NCBI RefSeq assembly: GCF_003955665.1
Contig: NZ_RXHU01000018.1
Span: 62,001 to 126,000 of the forward strand
Direction of reading: 5' to 3'
Length of the DNA: 64,000 nucleotides
DNA from: Paenibacillus whitsoniae
GTDB taxonomy: Bacteria > Bacillota > Bacilli > Paenibacillales > NBRC-103111
The position numbers were made by a program, and so were the translations under genes. The notes under the pieces are model-generated. The model was not told where the DNA came from. It saw nothing but the letters and a program-made list of their open reading frames with translations, and ran no database searches. Below, one piece after another: positions 34,846 through 43,491 of this stretch (its first letter is position 1; every line of letters starts with the position of its first letter).

Positions 34846-34922
34846 CTCTTCTCAACTCAGCTCTGCTCTACTTCACTAAACTCTGCTCTACTTACCTGCA
34901 CTCATCTAAATTCACTATACTA
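34846..34922 (-). promoter_or_regulatory. TRAP (MtrB) binding site in the trpE leader
   Basis: Read on the minus strand, twelve GAG/TAG triplets (8 GAG, 4 TAG) fall in 77 nt, nearly all in a strict 5-nt phase (triplet plus 2-nt spacer). Starts on the plus-strand complement are 34846, 851, 856, 861, 866, 876, 881, 886, 901, 906, 915, 920; AAG or CAG fills phased gaps at 871, 891 and 896. This is the known binding pattern of the 11-mer TRAP protein, whose gene mtrB is at 45103-45351. The first triplet is the aroH stop codon. Confidence 0.92.
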
Positions 34923-35306
34923 CCGAGCGGCTTCATTTGTCAATTTCACAATATCCGGACGAAGCGCTTTGGCCTCTTTTAAATAAATATGATTGATTTC
35001 AGCTTGCGTTTTGGTTGTATTCACTTGCACCATCAAACGAATGCATTTCGGCAGAGCACCGGCTACCGGCACTTCGAGCGAACACATCAGCGGCACCAGC
35101 TCCCACCCGACTAAGGAACGGATGGCAACGGCCGGAAAGATCGCGGTAATGTCCGCTGTCACCGTAATAAAGACGGAAGCAATATCTTCCGGACGGAAAT
35201 CATTCGCTTCAACTATGGCTTGCAGCAGTTCCCCGGTTGCCTGTAAAATTTCGTCTGCCTCGTTATGCTCGACGGTCGTCGCGCCGCGAATTCCCCTAAC
35301 AAACAT
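34920..35306 (-). CDS. aroH: Chorismate mutase, AroH class
   Basis: AroH rearranges chorismate to prephenate. The 128-residue protein is the trimeric pseudo-alpha/beta-barrel class, with VRGIRGATTVEHN at the N-terminus (active-site Arg), ITVTADITAIFPA, and IRLMVQVNT carrying the second active-site Arg. Its stop codon TAG is also the first triplet of the TRAP-like site. It lies 3 bp after aroB. Confidence 0.96.
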   Translation of the reverse strand: MFVRGIRGATTVEHNEADEILQATGELLQAIVEANDFRPEDIASVFITVTADITAIFPAVAIRSLVGWELVPLMCSLEVPVAGALPKCIRLMVQVNTTKTQAEINHIYLKEAKALRPDIVKLTNEAAR

Positions 35307-35309
35307 GTG

Positions 35310-36404
35310 TCAGCTCTCCCCTTTTAGCATGTCGACAATTTGTCTGACCTGAACGGCGGTGACGTCCTTGCGGATCTCGACTTTGCCGATTTCCGTCGGA
35401 ATGATGTACACCATCGTGCCTTCCTTGAACTTCTTGTCATGCATCATTGCGCTCATGATCTCATCTGTATCGAGATGCGGCGGAATCGTCACCGGCAACC
35501 CGAATTTTTCAAAAATACGCTTGGTTACAGTATGAATTTCTTCACTGTACCCGAACTGCTGCGCCAGCTTCGCTGCGCCGACCATGCCGATCGCGATCGC
35601 TTCGCCATGCAGCAGCTCGCCGTAGCCTGCGACCGCTTCCAGCGCGTGGCCAATCGTGTGTCCGAGGTTCAAAATCGCGCGCAGGTCGTTTTCCCGTTCG
35701 TCCTGCGAGACGACTTTGGCTTTGACCTCGCAGCCGATATACAGCGCGTAGCTAAGCGCCTCCGGGTCCAAAGCCAGGAGCTTCGCTGCGTTTTCATCGC
35801 ACCACTGCGTGAAAGCGGCATCCCAGATCAAGCCGTGCTTGATCACTTCCGACAGCCCTGCCTTCACATCGCGCGGCGGCAGTGTGAGCAGCAGGTCGAT
35901 GTCGAACAGGACCAGCTCCGGCTGGTGAAACGCCCCGATGATGTTCTTGGCCATCGGGTGGTTTACCGCGACCTTGCCGCCGACGGAACTGTCGTGGGCA
36001 AGGATCGTGGTCGGGATCTGTACGAAGCGGATCCCGCGCATAAAGCTCGCCGCCGCGAAGCCGGCGAGGTCGCCGACCACGCCCCCGCCAAGCGCAACGA
36101 TCGCAGAACTGCGATCGAGGCCGGCCTGGAGGGCGGCGGTGACGATTCCCTCGAGCTGCGCGAGGGATTTGGATGTTTCGCCTGCGGGCACGACGCAGGC
36201 AGTGGCGGCATAGCCGCCAGCTTGGAGCAGCGACAGCACGCGCTCCAGGTGAAGCGCCGCCACCGATTCATCGGTGACGATCAGGAGCGGCGACTTGCGG
36301 CTGAGCTTCGCACGGTCGAACAGTGCCGTAATCTGGGCCAGGATCCCTTGGCCGATATAAATAGGATAAGAGCGCTCGCCTAGCTCTACGGTCAGTTCTC
36401 TCAT
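35310..36404 (-). CDS. aroB: 3-dehydroquinate synthase
   Basis: AroB cyclises DAHP to 3-dehydroquinate using NAD and a metal. Motifs are GGGVVGDLAGFAAASFMRG, PTTILAHDSSVGGKVAVNHP, EVIKHGLIWD, and metal-binding LNLGHTIGHALEA and HGEAIAIGM. The 364-residue length is normal. It lies 1 bp after aroC in the shared operon. Confidence 0.97.
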   Translation of the reverse strand: MRELTVELGERSYPIYIGQGILAQITALFDRAKLSRKSPLLIVTDESVAALHLERVLSLLQAGGYAATACVVPAGETSKSLAQLEGIVTAALQAGLDRSSAIVALGGGVVGDLAGFAAASFMRGIRFVQIPTTILAHDSSVGGKVAVNHPMAKNIIGAFHQPELVLFDIDLLLTLPPRDVKAGLSEVIKHGLIWDAAFTQWCDENAAKLLALDPEALSYALYIGCEVKAKVVSQDERENDLRAILNLGHTIGHALEAVAGYGELLHGEAIAIGMVGAAKLAQQFGYSEEIHTVTKRIFEKFGLPVTIPPHLDTDEIMSAMMHDKKFKEGTMVYIIPTEIGKVEIRKDVTAVQVRQIVDMLKGES

Positions 36405-36405
36405 A

Positions 36406-37569
36406 TTAGTAGCTCTCCACTTGGGCTAGGAAGTTGTTCAGGTTCGCACGGATTTCCTCAATGGAGTCGCCGCCGAACTTGTCCAGGAACGCATTCGCCA
36501 CTTCCCAGGCGATAACGTTTTCCATAATCACGCTCGCCGCAGGCACCGCACATGTATCGGAGCGTTCCACTTGCGCCGTGAACACTTCTTTCGTGTCGAT
36601 GTCGACGCTTTGCAGCGGCTTGTACAGCGTAGAGATCGGCTTCATGACGCCGCGCACGATAATTTGCTCGCCAGTCGTCATACCGCCTTCAAAGCCGCCT
36701 GCGCGATTCGTTCTGCGGCTGAAGCCTTTGTCTGCCGAATATAGAATTTCGTCGTGGACATTAGAGCCTCTGCGCTCCGCCGCTTCGAAACCGATCCCGA
36801 ATTCCACGCCTTTGAATGCTTGAATCGAAAGCACCGCTTGCGCGATTTTCCCGTCCAGCTTGCGATCCCATTGCACGTGGCTGCCAAGGCCAACAGGGAC
36901 GCCTTCAATGATCACTTCCACGATACCGCCCAGGGTATCGCCGTCCTCTTTGGCTGCATCGATGGCAGCGATCATTTGCGCTTCCGCTTCCTTATCCACA
37001 ACGCGAACCGGGGATGCCTCTGTCACGGCAATCAGTTCGTCGAGCGGCAGTTCTTGACGCTTCGCTTCCACGTCGCCGATGCGGATGACTTGTCCAGCGA
37101 CTTTAATTCCGAACTCAGCGAGCAATTGGCGGGCAACTGCGCCTGTCGCTACACGCATCGTCGTCTCGCGCGCACTGGATCTCTCCAGAATGTTGCGCAA
37201 ATCTTTCTGATTATATTTGAGACCGCCGTTCAGATCGGCATGTCCAGGGCGCGGACGGTTCACGCGGCGTTTGCCTTCGTTGTCCTCTTCCACGGACTCA
37301 ATGCCCATAACAGTTGTCCAATGTTTCCAGTCGTTATTGACAACAACCAGCGCGATAGGAGCGCCGGTCGTTTTGCCGTGACGCACGCCCCCGACGATTT
37401 GCGCGGTATCTTTTTCAATCTGCATGCGACGGCCGCGGCCATATCCTAGCTGACGTCTATGTAATTGATGGTTCAATTCTTCAAAGTTAAGGGTGACATT
37501 GCTTGGAAACCCTTCAATGATCGCAGTAAGCTGCGGTCCATGGGTTTCCCCGGCTGTTAAGTATCTCAC
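36406..37569 (-). CDS. aroC: Chorismate synthase
   Basis: AroC (aroF in B. subtilis nomenclature) makes chorismate from EPSP with reduced FMN. Signature stretches are [49 protein letters not shown] and the C-terminal [13 protein letters not shown]. The GTG at 37569 has AGGAGG 9 bases upstream and gives 387 residues. It is the first gene of the aromatic supraoperon and follows a clear sigma-A promoter. Confidence 0.97.
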   Translation of the reverse strand: MRYLTAGETHGPQLTAIIEGFPSNVTLNFEELNHQLHRRQLGYGRGRRMQIEKDTAQIVGGVRHGKTTGAPIALVVVNNDWKHWTTVMGIESVEEDNEGKRRVNRPRPGHADLNGGLKYNQKDLRNILERSSARETTMRVATGAVARQLLAEFGIKVAGQVIRIGDVEAKRQELPLDELIAVTEASPVRVVDKEAEAQMIAAIDAAKEDGDTLGGIVEVIIEGVPVGLGSHVQWDRKLDGKIAQAVLSIQAFKGVEFGIGFEAAERRGSNVHDEILYSADKGFSRRTNRAGGFEGGMTTGEQIIVRGVMKPISTLYKPLQSVDIDTKEVFTAQVERSDTCAVPAASVIMENVIAWEVANAFLDKFGGDSIEEIRANLNNFLAQVESY

Positions 37570-37683
37570 TATGAATGACCTCCTAAAAATAGTACGAAAT
37601 CTTCTTCGTATCGTAGAACGTTCTGCCCTGTGGCATCAATGACACGCAGCACTTTAGCGCTTTGACGCGCGATTATTTTTTCC

Positions 37684-37712
37684 ATTATAGTATAGGTACT
37701 CAGGTTTGGCAA
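37684..37712 (-). promoter_or_regulatory. Promoter of the aroC-trp-tyrA supraoperon
   Basis: Minus-strand TTGCCA (37707-37712) and TATAAT (37684-37689) are separated by exactly 17 bp. Transcription would start near 37677, leaving a leader of about 107 nt to aroC with no obvious hairpin. Confidence 0.78.
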
Positions 37713-37724
37713 CAACACAAATGC

Positions 37725-37771
37725 AAAAACACGCCCCGGCATCAGGGAATTTCCCCCTTGCCAAAGCGTGT
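37725..37771 (-). terminator. Terminator after the 54-aa gene
   Basis: Minus-strand ACACGC pairs with GCGTGT, with inner pairs GGCA/TGCC and GGG/CCC, and is followed by five T. It isolates the small gene at 37795 from the aro promoter. Confidence 0.75.
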
Positions 37772-37794
37772 CATCTTCTCGTTCGAAGCCAAGA

Positions 37795-37959
37795 TTAGCC
37801 GTGCATCGGCTGCTTATGGATCAATCTTGGCAGTTCACTCAGCTGCGGATCGCTCATCAAACCCGCAATTTGGGACGTATCGACGCCGAGAATTTGCGCA
37901 CATTCCTGAATCGACAGCATGCCTCTACGATAAGCCGTAATCACCTTGCGTTTATCCAT
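37795..37959 (-). CDS. Small HTH-like protein, 54 aa, unknown function
   Basis: This short frame encodes 54 residues beginning MDKRKVITAYRRGMLSIQECA, with a helix-turn-helix-like pattern (LSIQECAQILGVDTSQIAGLM) as in simple DNA-binding domains, and a polar C-terminal tail. AGGGGG lies about 5 bases before the ATG, and a terminator follows the stop. A real gene is therefore likely. Whether it binds DNA, and what it controls, cannot be told; it sits between cheR and aroC. Confidence 0.72.
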   Translation of the reverse strand: MDKRKVITAYRRGMLSIQECAQILGVDTSQIAGLMSDPQLSELPRLIHKQPMHG

Positions 37960-38055
37960 GTTAGCCCCCTAAGCTGTACCCTTGCAGCAATAAGATATGC
38001 AATGGTTTGTCTGCCGCAACGTTCTACATCTTAGTATTGGAAATTTTGGAAGTTC

Positions 38056-38838
38056 TTATACCCCCTTCTTACGATAAAAGAACGTATCTGCCGCTTCGAG
38101 GTCGTACTGTGCAGGCGAGAAAATTTGCTCGGTCGAGCCAACAAACAGCAAGCCGCCCGGCTTAAGCGCTTTGGCAAACTTTTGATACAAAACATGCTTG
38201 GCTTCTTCCGTAAAATAAATGATCACGTTCCGGCACACGATCAAATCGTACCCGGTGTCAAAGGTGTCGACCAGCAAGTTCTGCTTCTTGAATTTGACGG
38301 CTCTCTTCAATTCATCCGACACATGGAACATGAGCTGCTCCTGGCGAAAATATTTCTTCACATACTTCTCCGGCACGTCTCTGACCGAACGGTCCAGGTA
38401 CAACCCTTTGCGTGCCTTCTCTAACGCCCCGTCGTCAATATCCGTTGCATGCAGCGTCGCTTCCTGCAAAGCTCCCTGCTCCGCTAAGATCATCGCCAAC
38501 GTATACGGCTCTTCGCCGGTGGAGCACGCTGCGCTCCATACTTTGAGCCTTCTGTTCTTGCGCAGCATTTCCGGCACGAATTTCTGCTCCACGATTTCCC
38601 AGCGGTTCGGATTGCGCCAGAATTCTGAGACGTTGATCGTCATGCGATCCAGAAACTCGTAGAACAATTCCTTGTCTTTCATCATCGCATCAAAAAAGGC
38701 AACGAACGTCGTATATCCGCGTTTCATTCGCAGTGTCGTTAATCGGCGTTTCATTTGCGCTTCTTTGTAAAGGGCAAGATCGATGGACGTGTGGTCCTTA
38801 ATCTTTTTAATAAAACTTAAAAAATCCTGATCTTCCAT
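38056..38838 (-). CDS. cheR: Chemotaxis protein methyltransferase CheR
   Basis: CheR methylates glutamates on chemoreceptors using S-adenosylmethionine. The N-terminal helical domain (residues 1-75) is followed by the SAM-binding domain: SEFWRNPNRWE, VWSAACSTGEEPYTLAM, DIDDGALEKARKG, and DLIVCRNVIIYF. The ATG at 38838 has GGAGG 5 bases upstream (260 aa, as usual); ATG 38859 is rejected. It lies between ndk and the aro genes, as in B. subtilis, away from other che genes. Confidence 0.95.
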   Translation of the reverse strand: MEDQDFLSFIKKIKDHTSIDLALYKEAQMKRRLTTLRMKRGYTTFVAFFDAMMKDKELFYEFLDRMTINVSEFWRNPNRWEIVEQKFVPEMLRKNRRLKVWSAACSTGEEPYTLAMILAEQGALQEATLHATDIDDGALEKARKGLYLDRSVRDVPEKYVKKYFRQEQLMFHVSDELKRAVKFKKQNLLVDTFDTGYDLIVCRNVIIYFTEEAKHVLYQKFAKALKPGGLLFVGSTEQIFSPAQYDLEAADTFFYRKKGV

Positions 38839-38910
38839 GTCGTCCTCCACTTTGAACATAGTCTACTGCATACATTCTGTGGAGGCCTTGCAATTTCCTT
38901 CATAGAAAAT

Positions 38911-38939
38911 GAAAAGAACCTTCCCAAGTGGAAAGGTCC
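38911..38939 (-). terminator. Terminator after ndk
   Basis: Minus-strand GGACCTT-CC pairs imperfectly with GG-AAGGTTC and is followed by TTTTC. It lies 14 bp after the ndk stop codon. Confidence 0.6.
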
Positions 38940-38952
38940 CAGCTGCGCCCGT

Positions 38953-39396
38953 TTAGATCCAAGGCTGCACGTTTTTCTCGTATTTCATGATTTCCTCCGG
39001 CCGGAAGAAATTATTGATTTCCCGCTCCGCGCTTTCCGGCGAATCGGAGCCATGAATCAGGTTTAATCTCGTATGTACCGCGAAATCTCCGCGAATCGTG
39101 CCTGGTGTCGCCTCCAGCGCATTCGTTTTGCCGATCATCGTTCTGGACAGCTGAATGACTTGATCGCCTTCCCAGACCATGGCGAAGACTGGACCCGACG
39201 TAATGAAATTGACGAGCATTTCAAAAAAATCTTTGCCTTTGTGCTCCGCATAATGATACTCCGCCTGCTCTCGCGTAATCAGCATCAATTTGCTTCCGAC
39301 GAGCTGAAAGCCTTTCTGTTCGAAACGCTTGACAATTTCACCGATTAAACCGCGCTGAACGCCATCCGGTTTGACCATCAAAAAGGTTTGTTCCAT
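38953..39396 (-). CDS. ndk: Nucleoside diphosphate kinase
   Basis: Ndk equilibrates nucleoside di- and triphosphates. The 147-residue protein starts [16 protein letters not shown] and carries the catalytic His in [16 protein letters not shown] near residue 115. A longer open frame reaches 39603, but it overlaps hepT and the extra residues do not match the family, so I start at ATG 39396. It lies 22 bp after hepT. Confidence 0.97.
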   Translation of the reverse strand: MEQTFLMVKPDGVQRGLIGEIVKRFEQKGFQLVGSKLMLITREQAEYHYAEHKGKDFFEMLVNFITSGPVFAMVWEGDQVIQLSRTMIGKTNALEATPGTIRGDFAVHTRLNLIHGSDSPESAEREINNFFRPEEIMKYEKNVQPWI

Positions 39397-39418
39397 CCTT
39401 AGGTCTACCTCCTTCTCG

Positions 39419-40396
39419 TTAATAAGATCGATTACCGATAAAGTGAGCGACTTCGATGAGATCTTTTTTCGCTTGAATATTCGGCAGCTTGTCGAGTGCC
39501 GCAATCGCTTTATCGAGGTACCGCTGCGATAACCGATCCGCCTCGTCGATACCGGCGCTGCCTCGGATGATGTCCAGGAATAGGCTGACATCCGTTTGTC
39601 CATCCAGTTTATGTATTCGATCCAATTCTGTCAATATGTGCGGACGCAGATTCGGGTCCTTCATCGCCAGCAGGACTGGCAGTGTAATGTTGCCTTGCTT
39701 TACATCGCTGCCGGGCGGCTTGCCGATCTGTTTCTCGGTTCCGATCAGATCCAGAATATCGTCCCTGATCTGGAAAGTCATACCAATATTATAGCCAAAT
39801 GTGTACAATTTATTACTTATCCAGTCTGGGCTGTCCGCCGCCATCGCGCCAAGCTGGCACGAAATCGCGATAAGGAGCGCCGTTTTCCGCCGAATTCGGA
39901 GCAAATAGTCGCGAACCGTCTGATCCGTGTTGAAAAAAAAGCGGATCTGCTCCATCTCGCCGATGGACATTTCCACGATCGCCTTGGACATGATTTTATG
40001 AACCGCCGGCTTGGGAATATCCGTGATCACACTAAGCGCCTTGGCGAAAATATAATCGCCGGTAAACATCGCGATGCGGTTGTCCCACTTTGAGCGCACC
40101 GTCAGCTGTCCGCGGCGCGTATTGGCATCGTCGATCACATCATCATGCACAAGCGAGGCCATGTGAATCAGCTCCAGCGGCACTGCGACAAGCTTCATCG
40201 TCTGCAGTTTGTATGTACCGAACTCGCCGGCGAGCAGCACGAACACCGGACGAATTCGCTTGCCGCCCGCCTTGAGCAGGTGCGTGGAGGTTTCCCTGAG
40301 CAGGGGGTGATCGCTGTATACGCTCTCCTCCAGCTCTTTTTCAATAGCTGCGACGTCTTTCCTTTTTCTTGCATATATGTCCATTAAATTTTTCAT
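39419..40396 (-). CDS. hepT: Heptaprenyl diphosphate synthase component II
   Basis: HepT is the catalytic trans-prenyltransferase subunit that, with HepS, makes the C35 chain of menaquinone-7. Both aspartate-rich motifs are present: [12 protein letters not shown] (about residue 85) and DDILDLIG (about residue 211), with GGKRIRP near the N-terminus. The 325-residue length fits. The ATG overlaps the mqnA stop (ATGA). C35 specificity is inferred from the neighbouring hepS gene. Confidence 0.95.
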   Translation of the reverse strand: MKNLMDIYARKRKDVAAIEKELEESVYSDHPLLRETSTHLLKAGGKRIRPVFVLLAGEFGTYKLQTMKLVAVPLELIHMASLVHDDVIDDANTRRGQLTVRSKWDNRIAMFTGDYIFAKALSVITDIPKPAVHKIMSKAIVEMSIGEMEQIRFFFNTDQTVRDYLLRIRRKTALLIAISCQLGAMAADSPDWISNKLYTFGYNIGMTFQIRDDILDLIGTEKQIGKPPGSDVKQGNITLPVLLAMKDPNLRPHILTELDRIHKLDGQTDVSLFLDIIRGSAGIDEADRLSQRYLDKAIAALDKLPNIQAKKDLIEVAHFIGNRSY

Positions 40397-41256
40397 TCCG
40401 TCACCCGTGTTACGTTATTCTCTTCCCATAAACCGATATTGACCGGCTTCGGCAGAAAACCAAGCTCATAGGCATACTGATAATATTTGGAGAGCCCGGC
40501 ACGCTGTTCAGCCGCAAAATCGTAGCATAACGAATGAAAATAATGATGCCAATACTGAGGCGTCCCGCCAACCTTCTCCTGCGCTTCGCGGATCATACTA
40601 TCCGGGTTCGCGTGAGCCATTTCCTTGCTTTTTTTGAAGGCCGCGTAGATGTCGGCAATCAGTGCAGGATGCTTGCGAATCACTTCCTTGCGGATCGCCC
40701 ATACCGCGAACGTCATCCATTGTCCTGTCCATTTCGCCCATTCTTGCCCAAGATCCGTAATCATATACCTTGGATCCCGCCAGCTTTCCTTAATCGCATC
40801 ATCCCCGATCAACAGCGCGCCGTCCGCATTCTTCATCATTTCGTCCAGATTCGGCTTCTGCGTCGAATAGGTCGGTTTGCCACCGTAAAATTTCTCAACG
40901 ATAATTTTCAGCAGATTAATCGACGTCGCGGACGTAGAAGGCAGCACAATATGTCCGTTTACAATCTCGCGCAGCGGCTTCTCATGAAACAGGAGAATCG
41001 AGTTGACTTCACCGAACGCGCTGACAGATAGATCCGGATACAGCACATACTCTTCGAAATGTTCGCCGAACGAGAAGGACGAGATCGGGCCCATGTCAAT
41101 GCTGCCTTCGGCCATCGCTTTATTCAAGGAACTGGGCACCTGTTCGATAATGTCCACTTCCGGGATGTTCATCAGCTGCGGAAAATAGTAATAGATCGGC
41201 CATACATTCGTGTAATTGATGCGGCCAATGCGAATTTTAGGGTCTAGGTTGCTCAT
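40393..41256 (-). CDS. mqnA: Chorismate dehydratase MqnA (futalosine menaquinone pathway)
   Basis: MqnA removes water from chorismate to give 3-enolpyruvyl-benzoate, the first step of the futalosine pathway. The 287-residue protein has the periplasmic-binding-protein-like MqnA/MqnD fold, with IRIGRINYTNVWPIYYYF at the N-terminus, DMGPISSFSF, and LPSTSATSINLLKII. The ATG at 41256 has GGGGAG 6 bases upstream. It overlaps ubiX by 20 bp. MqnB, C and D are not in this window. Confidence 0.9.
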   Translation of the reverse strand: MSNLDPKIRIGRINYTNVWPIYYYFPQLMNIPEVDIIEQVPSSLNKAMAEGSIDMGPISSFSFGEHFEEYVLYPDLSVSAFGEVNSILLFHEKPLREIVNGHIVLPSTSATSINLLKIIVEKFYGGKPTYSTQKPNLDEMMKNADGALLIGDDAIKESWRDPRYMITDLGQEWAKWTGQWMTFAVWAIRKEVIRKHPALIADIYAAFKKSKEMAHANPDSMIREAQEKVGGTPQYWHHYFHSLCYDFAAEQRAGLSKYYQYAYELGFLPKPVNIGLWEENNVTRVTE

Positions 41257-41848
41257 TGTTCTCTCCCCATCTGCGGTACAAGGAATGCTCAATGTCCATG
41301 CTGTCCATGACTTTGCCTACCATAAAATCAATCATGTCCTCCAAGGACGCCGGACGATTGTAGAAAGCCGGCATCGCCGGAATCATGCGAACACCCATTC
41401 TGGCGAGCGTCAGCATATTTTCCAAATGAATGGCGTGCAGCGGCGTTTCCCTTGGCACCATAATTAGTTTTCTGCCTTCTTTTAACATCACGTCGGCCGT
41501 ACGTTCCAGCAAATTATCCGACGCGCCGCGCGCGACTCCCGCAAGCGTGCCCATCGAGCACGGAATCACGACCATGCCTTTCGTGCGAAACGAACCGCTT
41601 GCTACCGTCGCGCCGATATTCGCAATCGGATGATATTCGTACTTGCCTTTTCTTCCTCCAAAATGCTTCTCCAATTCATCCGCCCGCTTGCTGGCCGACC
41701 AATCCAGCTCGTCCTGAAGCACTCGCCAGCCTGCATCTGTAACGATGAGATGAACGTCAAAGGCCATGTCCAACAGCACTTGAACGAGCCGCACGCCGTA
41801 TTGCGCACCGCTCGCTCCCGTTAAACCAATTACCCAATTTCCGCTCAT
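41237..41848 (-). CDS. ubiX: UbiX-type flavin prenyltransferase
   Basis: UbiX makes prenylated FMN, the cofactor of UbiD-type decarboxylases. The 203-residue flavoprotein shows IGLTGASGAQYGVRL (FMN site), VIPCSMGTLAGVARGASDNLLERTAD and VPRETPLHAIHLENM. Lying between mqnA and a UbiA prenyltransferase, it probably serves a UbiD-like decarboxylase in late futalosine-pathway menaquinone synthesis; no ubiD gene is visible here. It overlaps the preceding ubiA-like gene by 4 bp. Confidence 0.93.
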   Translation of the reverse strand: MSGNWVIGLTGASGAQYGVRLVQVLLDMAFDVHLIVTDAGWRVLQDELDWSASKRADELEKHFGGRKGKYEYHPIANIGATVASGSFRTKGMVVIPCSMGTLAGVARGASDNLLERTADVMLKEGRKLIMVPRETPLHAIHLENMLTLARMGVRMIPAMPAFYNRPASLEDMIDFMVGKVMDSMDIEHSLYRRWGENNEQPRP

Positions 41849-42720
41849 AGGTGTGGACTCACCAACACATCAAGCAGCGTGAAAGCAAACATCACAAGAC
41901 TTAAAATACCGTTCATCGTAAAGAATGCGGTGTTCAGCTTGGACAAGTCCTGCGGCGAGACAAGACGGTGTTCTTTGTACAAAATGACATAGGCGATGAC
42001 AAGACCGAGCAAATAGAACCAGCTCAGATGCGTCATGAAAAACAACGTCACCAAGCCAACGGCTGTCAGAGCGTGCAAGACGCGCGCCGTATTCAGAGCC
42101 GCTTTGATGCCGAAACGGCTCGGCAGCGAGTACAGACCTTCCTTGCGGTCAAAGTCTGCGTCCTGGCAGGCATAGATCAAGTCAAAGCCAGTGCTCCAGC
42201 ACACGACAGTCAAGTAGAAGATGACGGACGACCATGTGAACTGACCTGTTACGGCAATCCAGCCGCCAAGCGGCGCAAGGCCGAGCGTCAAGCCAAGAAC
42301 GAAGTGGCAGGTCCAAGTAAATCTTTTGGTATACGAATAGAACACAAGGAAAAACACCGCAATCGGGAGCAGTTTCATCGATAGCGAGCTGAGATGCGAC
42401 GTCGCCCAGAACAACAACAAAAAGGAGATAACGATATAAATGATAACTTGCGGCACGCTGATGAGTCCGGCTGGAATCGCCCGGCCCGCTGTCCGCGGAT
42501 TTTTCTTGTCGATCGCTTGGTCGATGACTCGATTGAGCGACATTGCAGCAGTTCGGGCACCTACCATTGCGAGGGTAATCCAGCCGATCTGCGCCCAGCT
42601 TGGCAGCTGGTCCTTCAGCACGACCGACCCCAGGATCGCCCCCATGAACGCAAAAGGCAGCGCAAATACGCTGTGCTCAAACTTGATCATTTCCAAAAAT
42701 ATTTTTAGTTTCGTAAACAT
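41845..42720 (-). CDS. mqnP: UbiA-family prenyltransferase (MqnP-like)
   Basis: This 291-residue membrane enzyme has eight to nine membrane segments and both UbiA aspartate motifs: NRVIDQAIDKKNPRT near residue 63 and DLIYACQDADFDRKEG near residue 185. UbiA-family enzymes attach polyprenyl chains to aromatic rings. The context (mqnA, ubiX, hepS/hepT, menG) indicates prenylation of a naphthoate in menaquinone synthesis; the symbol is inferred from context rather than from specificity residues. Confidence 0.88.
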   Translation of the reverse strand: MFTKLKIFLEMIKFEHSVFALPFAFMGAILGSVVLKDQLPSWAQIGWITLAMVGARTAAMSLNRVIDQAIDKKNPRTAGRAIPAGLISVPQVIIYIVISFLLLFWATSHLSSLSMKLLPIAVFFLVFYSYTKRFTWTCHFVLGLTLGLAPLGGWIAVTGQFTWSSVIFYLTVVCWSTGFDLIYACQDADFDRKEGLYSLPSRFGIKAALNTARVLHALTAVGLVTLFFMTHLSWFYLLGLVIAYVILYKEHRLVSPQDLSKLNTAFFTMNGILSLVMFAFTLLDVLVSPHL

Positions 42721-42726
42721 AGCTGA

Positions 42727-43479
42727 CTACACTCCTGATTCTGTTATGCCTTTTGTGCCGATATGCAGCGCCGCGACCCCGCCTGTCAACGGATAAGCTT
42801 GTACGTGATCAAGCCCGTTCTTGGCAAAAATCGCCGCAAGCTGCTTATGATCGGGGAAGCTGACCAACGATTCCGGCAGCCATTTATACTGCTCGTAGCG
42901 TTTTACGAGAATTTTCCCCAAAAACGGCAGCACCTGCTGAAAATAAAAATAATAAATCGACTTAAACGGCTGCCACGTCGGCTTGGACAATTCAAGGGAG
43001 ACGACGAGCCCCCCCGGCTTCACAACACGCCTCATCTCGCGAATGACCTGCTCGAGGTCCGGCACGTTCCGCAGCGCAAACCCGATGGTCGCGTAGTCGA
43101 ACGTGTTATCTTCGTACGGCAGTTGCATCGCATTGCCTTGGACGAGTTCGATCTGCTTCTCCAAATGCAGCTCCTTGATTTTACGAGCGCCGACATCCAG
43201 CATGTTCTGGCTGAAGTCAAGCCCGATCATTCGGCCCGTACCGCTGGCCTGTGCCAGAGAAATGGTCCAGTCGCACGTGCCGCAGCACAAATCGATCGCC
43301 GTTTGCCCCGGCTTCACATTCATCTTGCGCATTGTAAACTTGCGCCACGCTTTGTGTCTGCGAAAGCTAAGAATACTGTTCATCAAGTCGTACTTAGGCG
43401 CGATACTCTCGAAAACGCCGTGTACAAACTCTTCCTTCGATTTTTTCTTCGTACTCACATTCGATTTCGTTGCAGTCAT
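42727..43479 (-). CDS. menG: Demethylmenaquinone methyltransferase
   Basis: MenG/UbiE adds the final methyl group to demethylmenaquinone using SAM. The 250-residue protein shows [25 protein letters not shown], the SAM motif [31 protein letters not shown] and GGVAALHIG at the C-terminus. It lies 12 bp after hepS, between the two heptaprenyl synthase genes as in B. subtilis (there called menH). Confidence 0.96.
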   Translation of the reverse strand: MTATKSNVSTKKKSKEEFVHGVFESIAPKYDLMNSILSFRRHKAWRKFTMRKMNVKPGQTAIDLCCGTCDWTISLAQASGTGRMIGLDFSQNMLDVGARKIKELHLEKQIELVQGNAMQLPYEDNTFDYATIGFALRNVPDLEQVIREMRRVVKPGGLVVSLELSKPTWQPFKSIYYFYFQQVLPFLGKILVKRYEQYKWLPESLVSFPDHKQLAAIFAKNGLDHVQAYPLTGGVAALHIGTKGITESGV

Positions 43480-43491
43480 ATCGGACTCTCC

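Noticed and set aside
39397..39603. N-terminal extension of ndk by 69 codons
   Set aside because: It lies over the end of hepT, does not match Ndk proteins, and the ATG at 39396 gives the family length.
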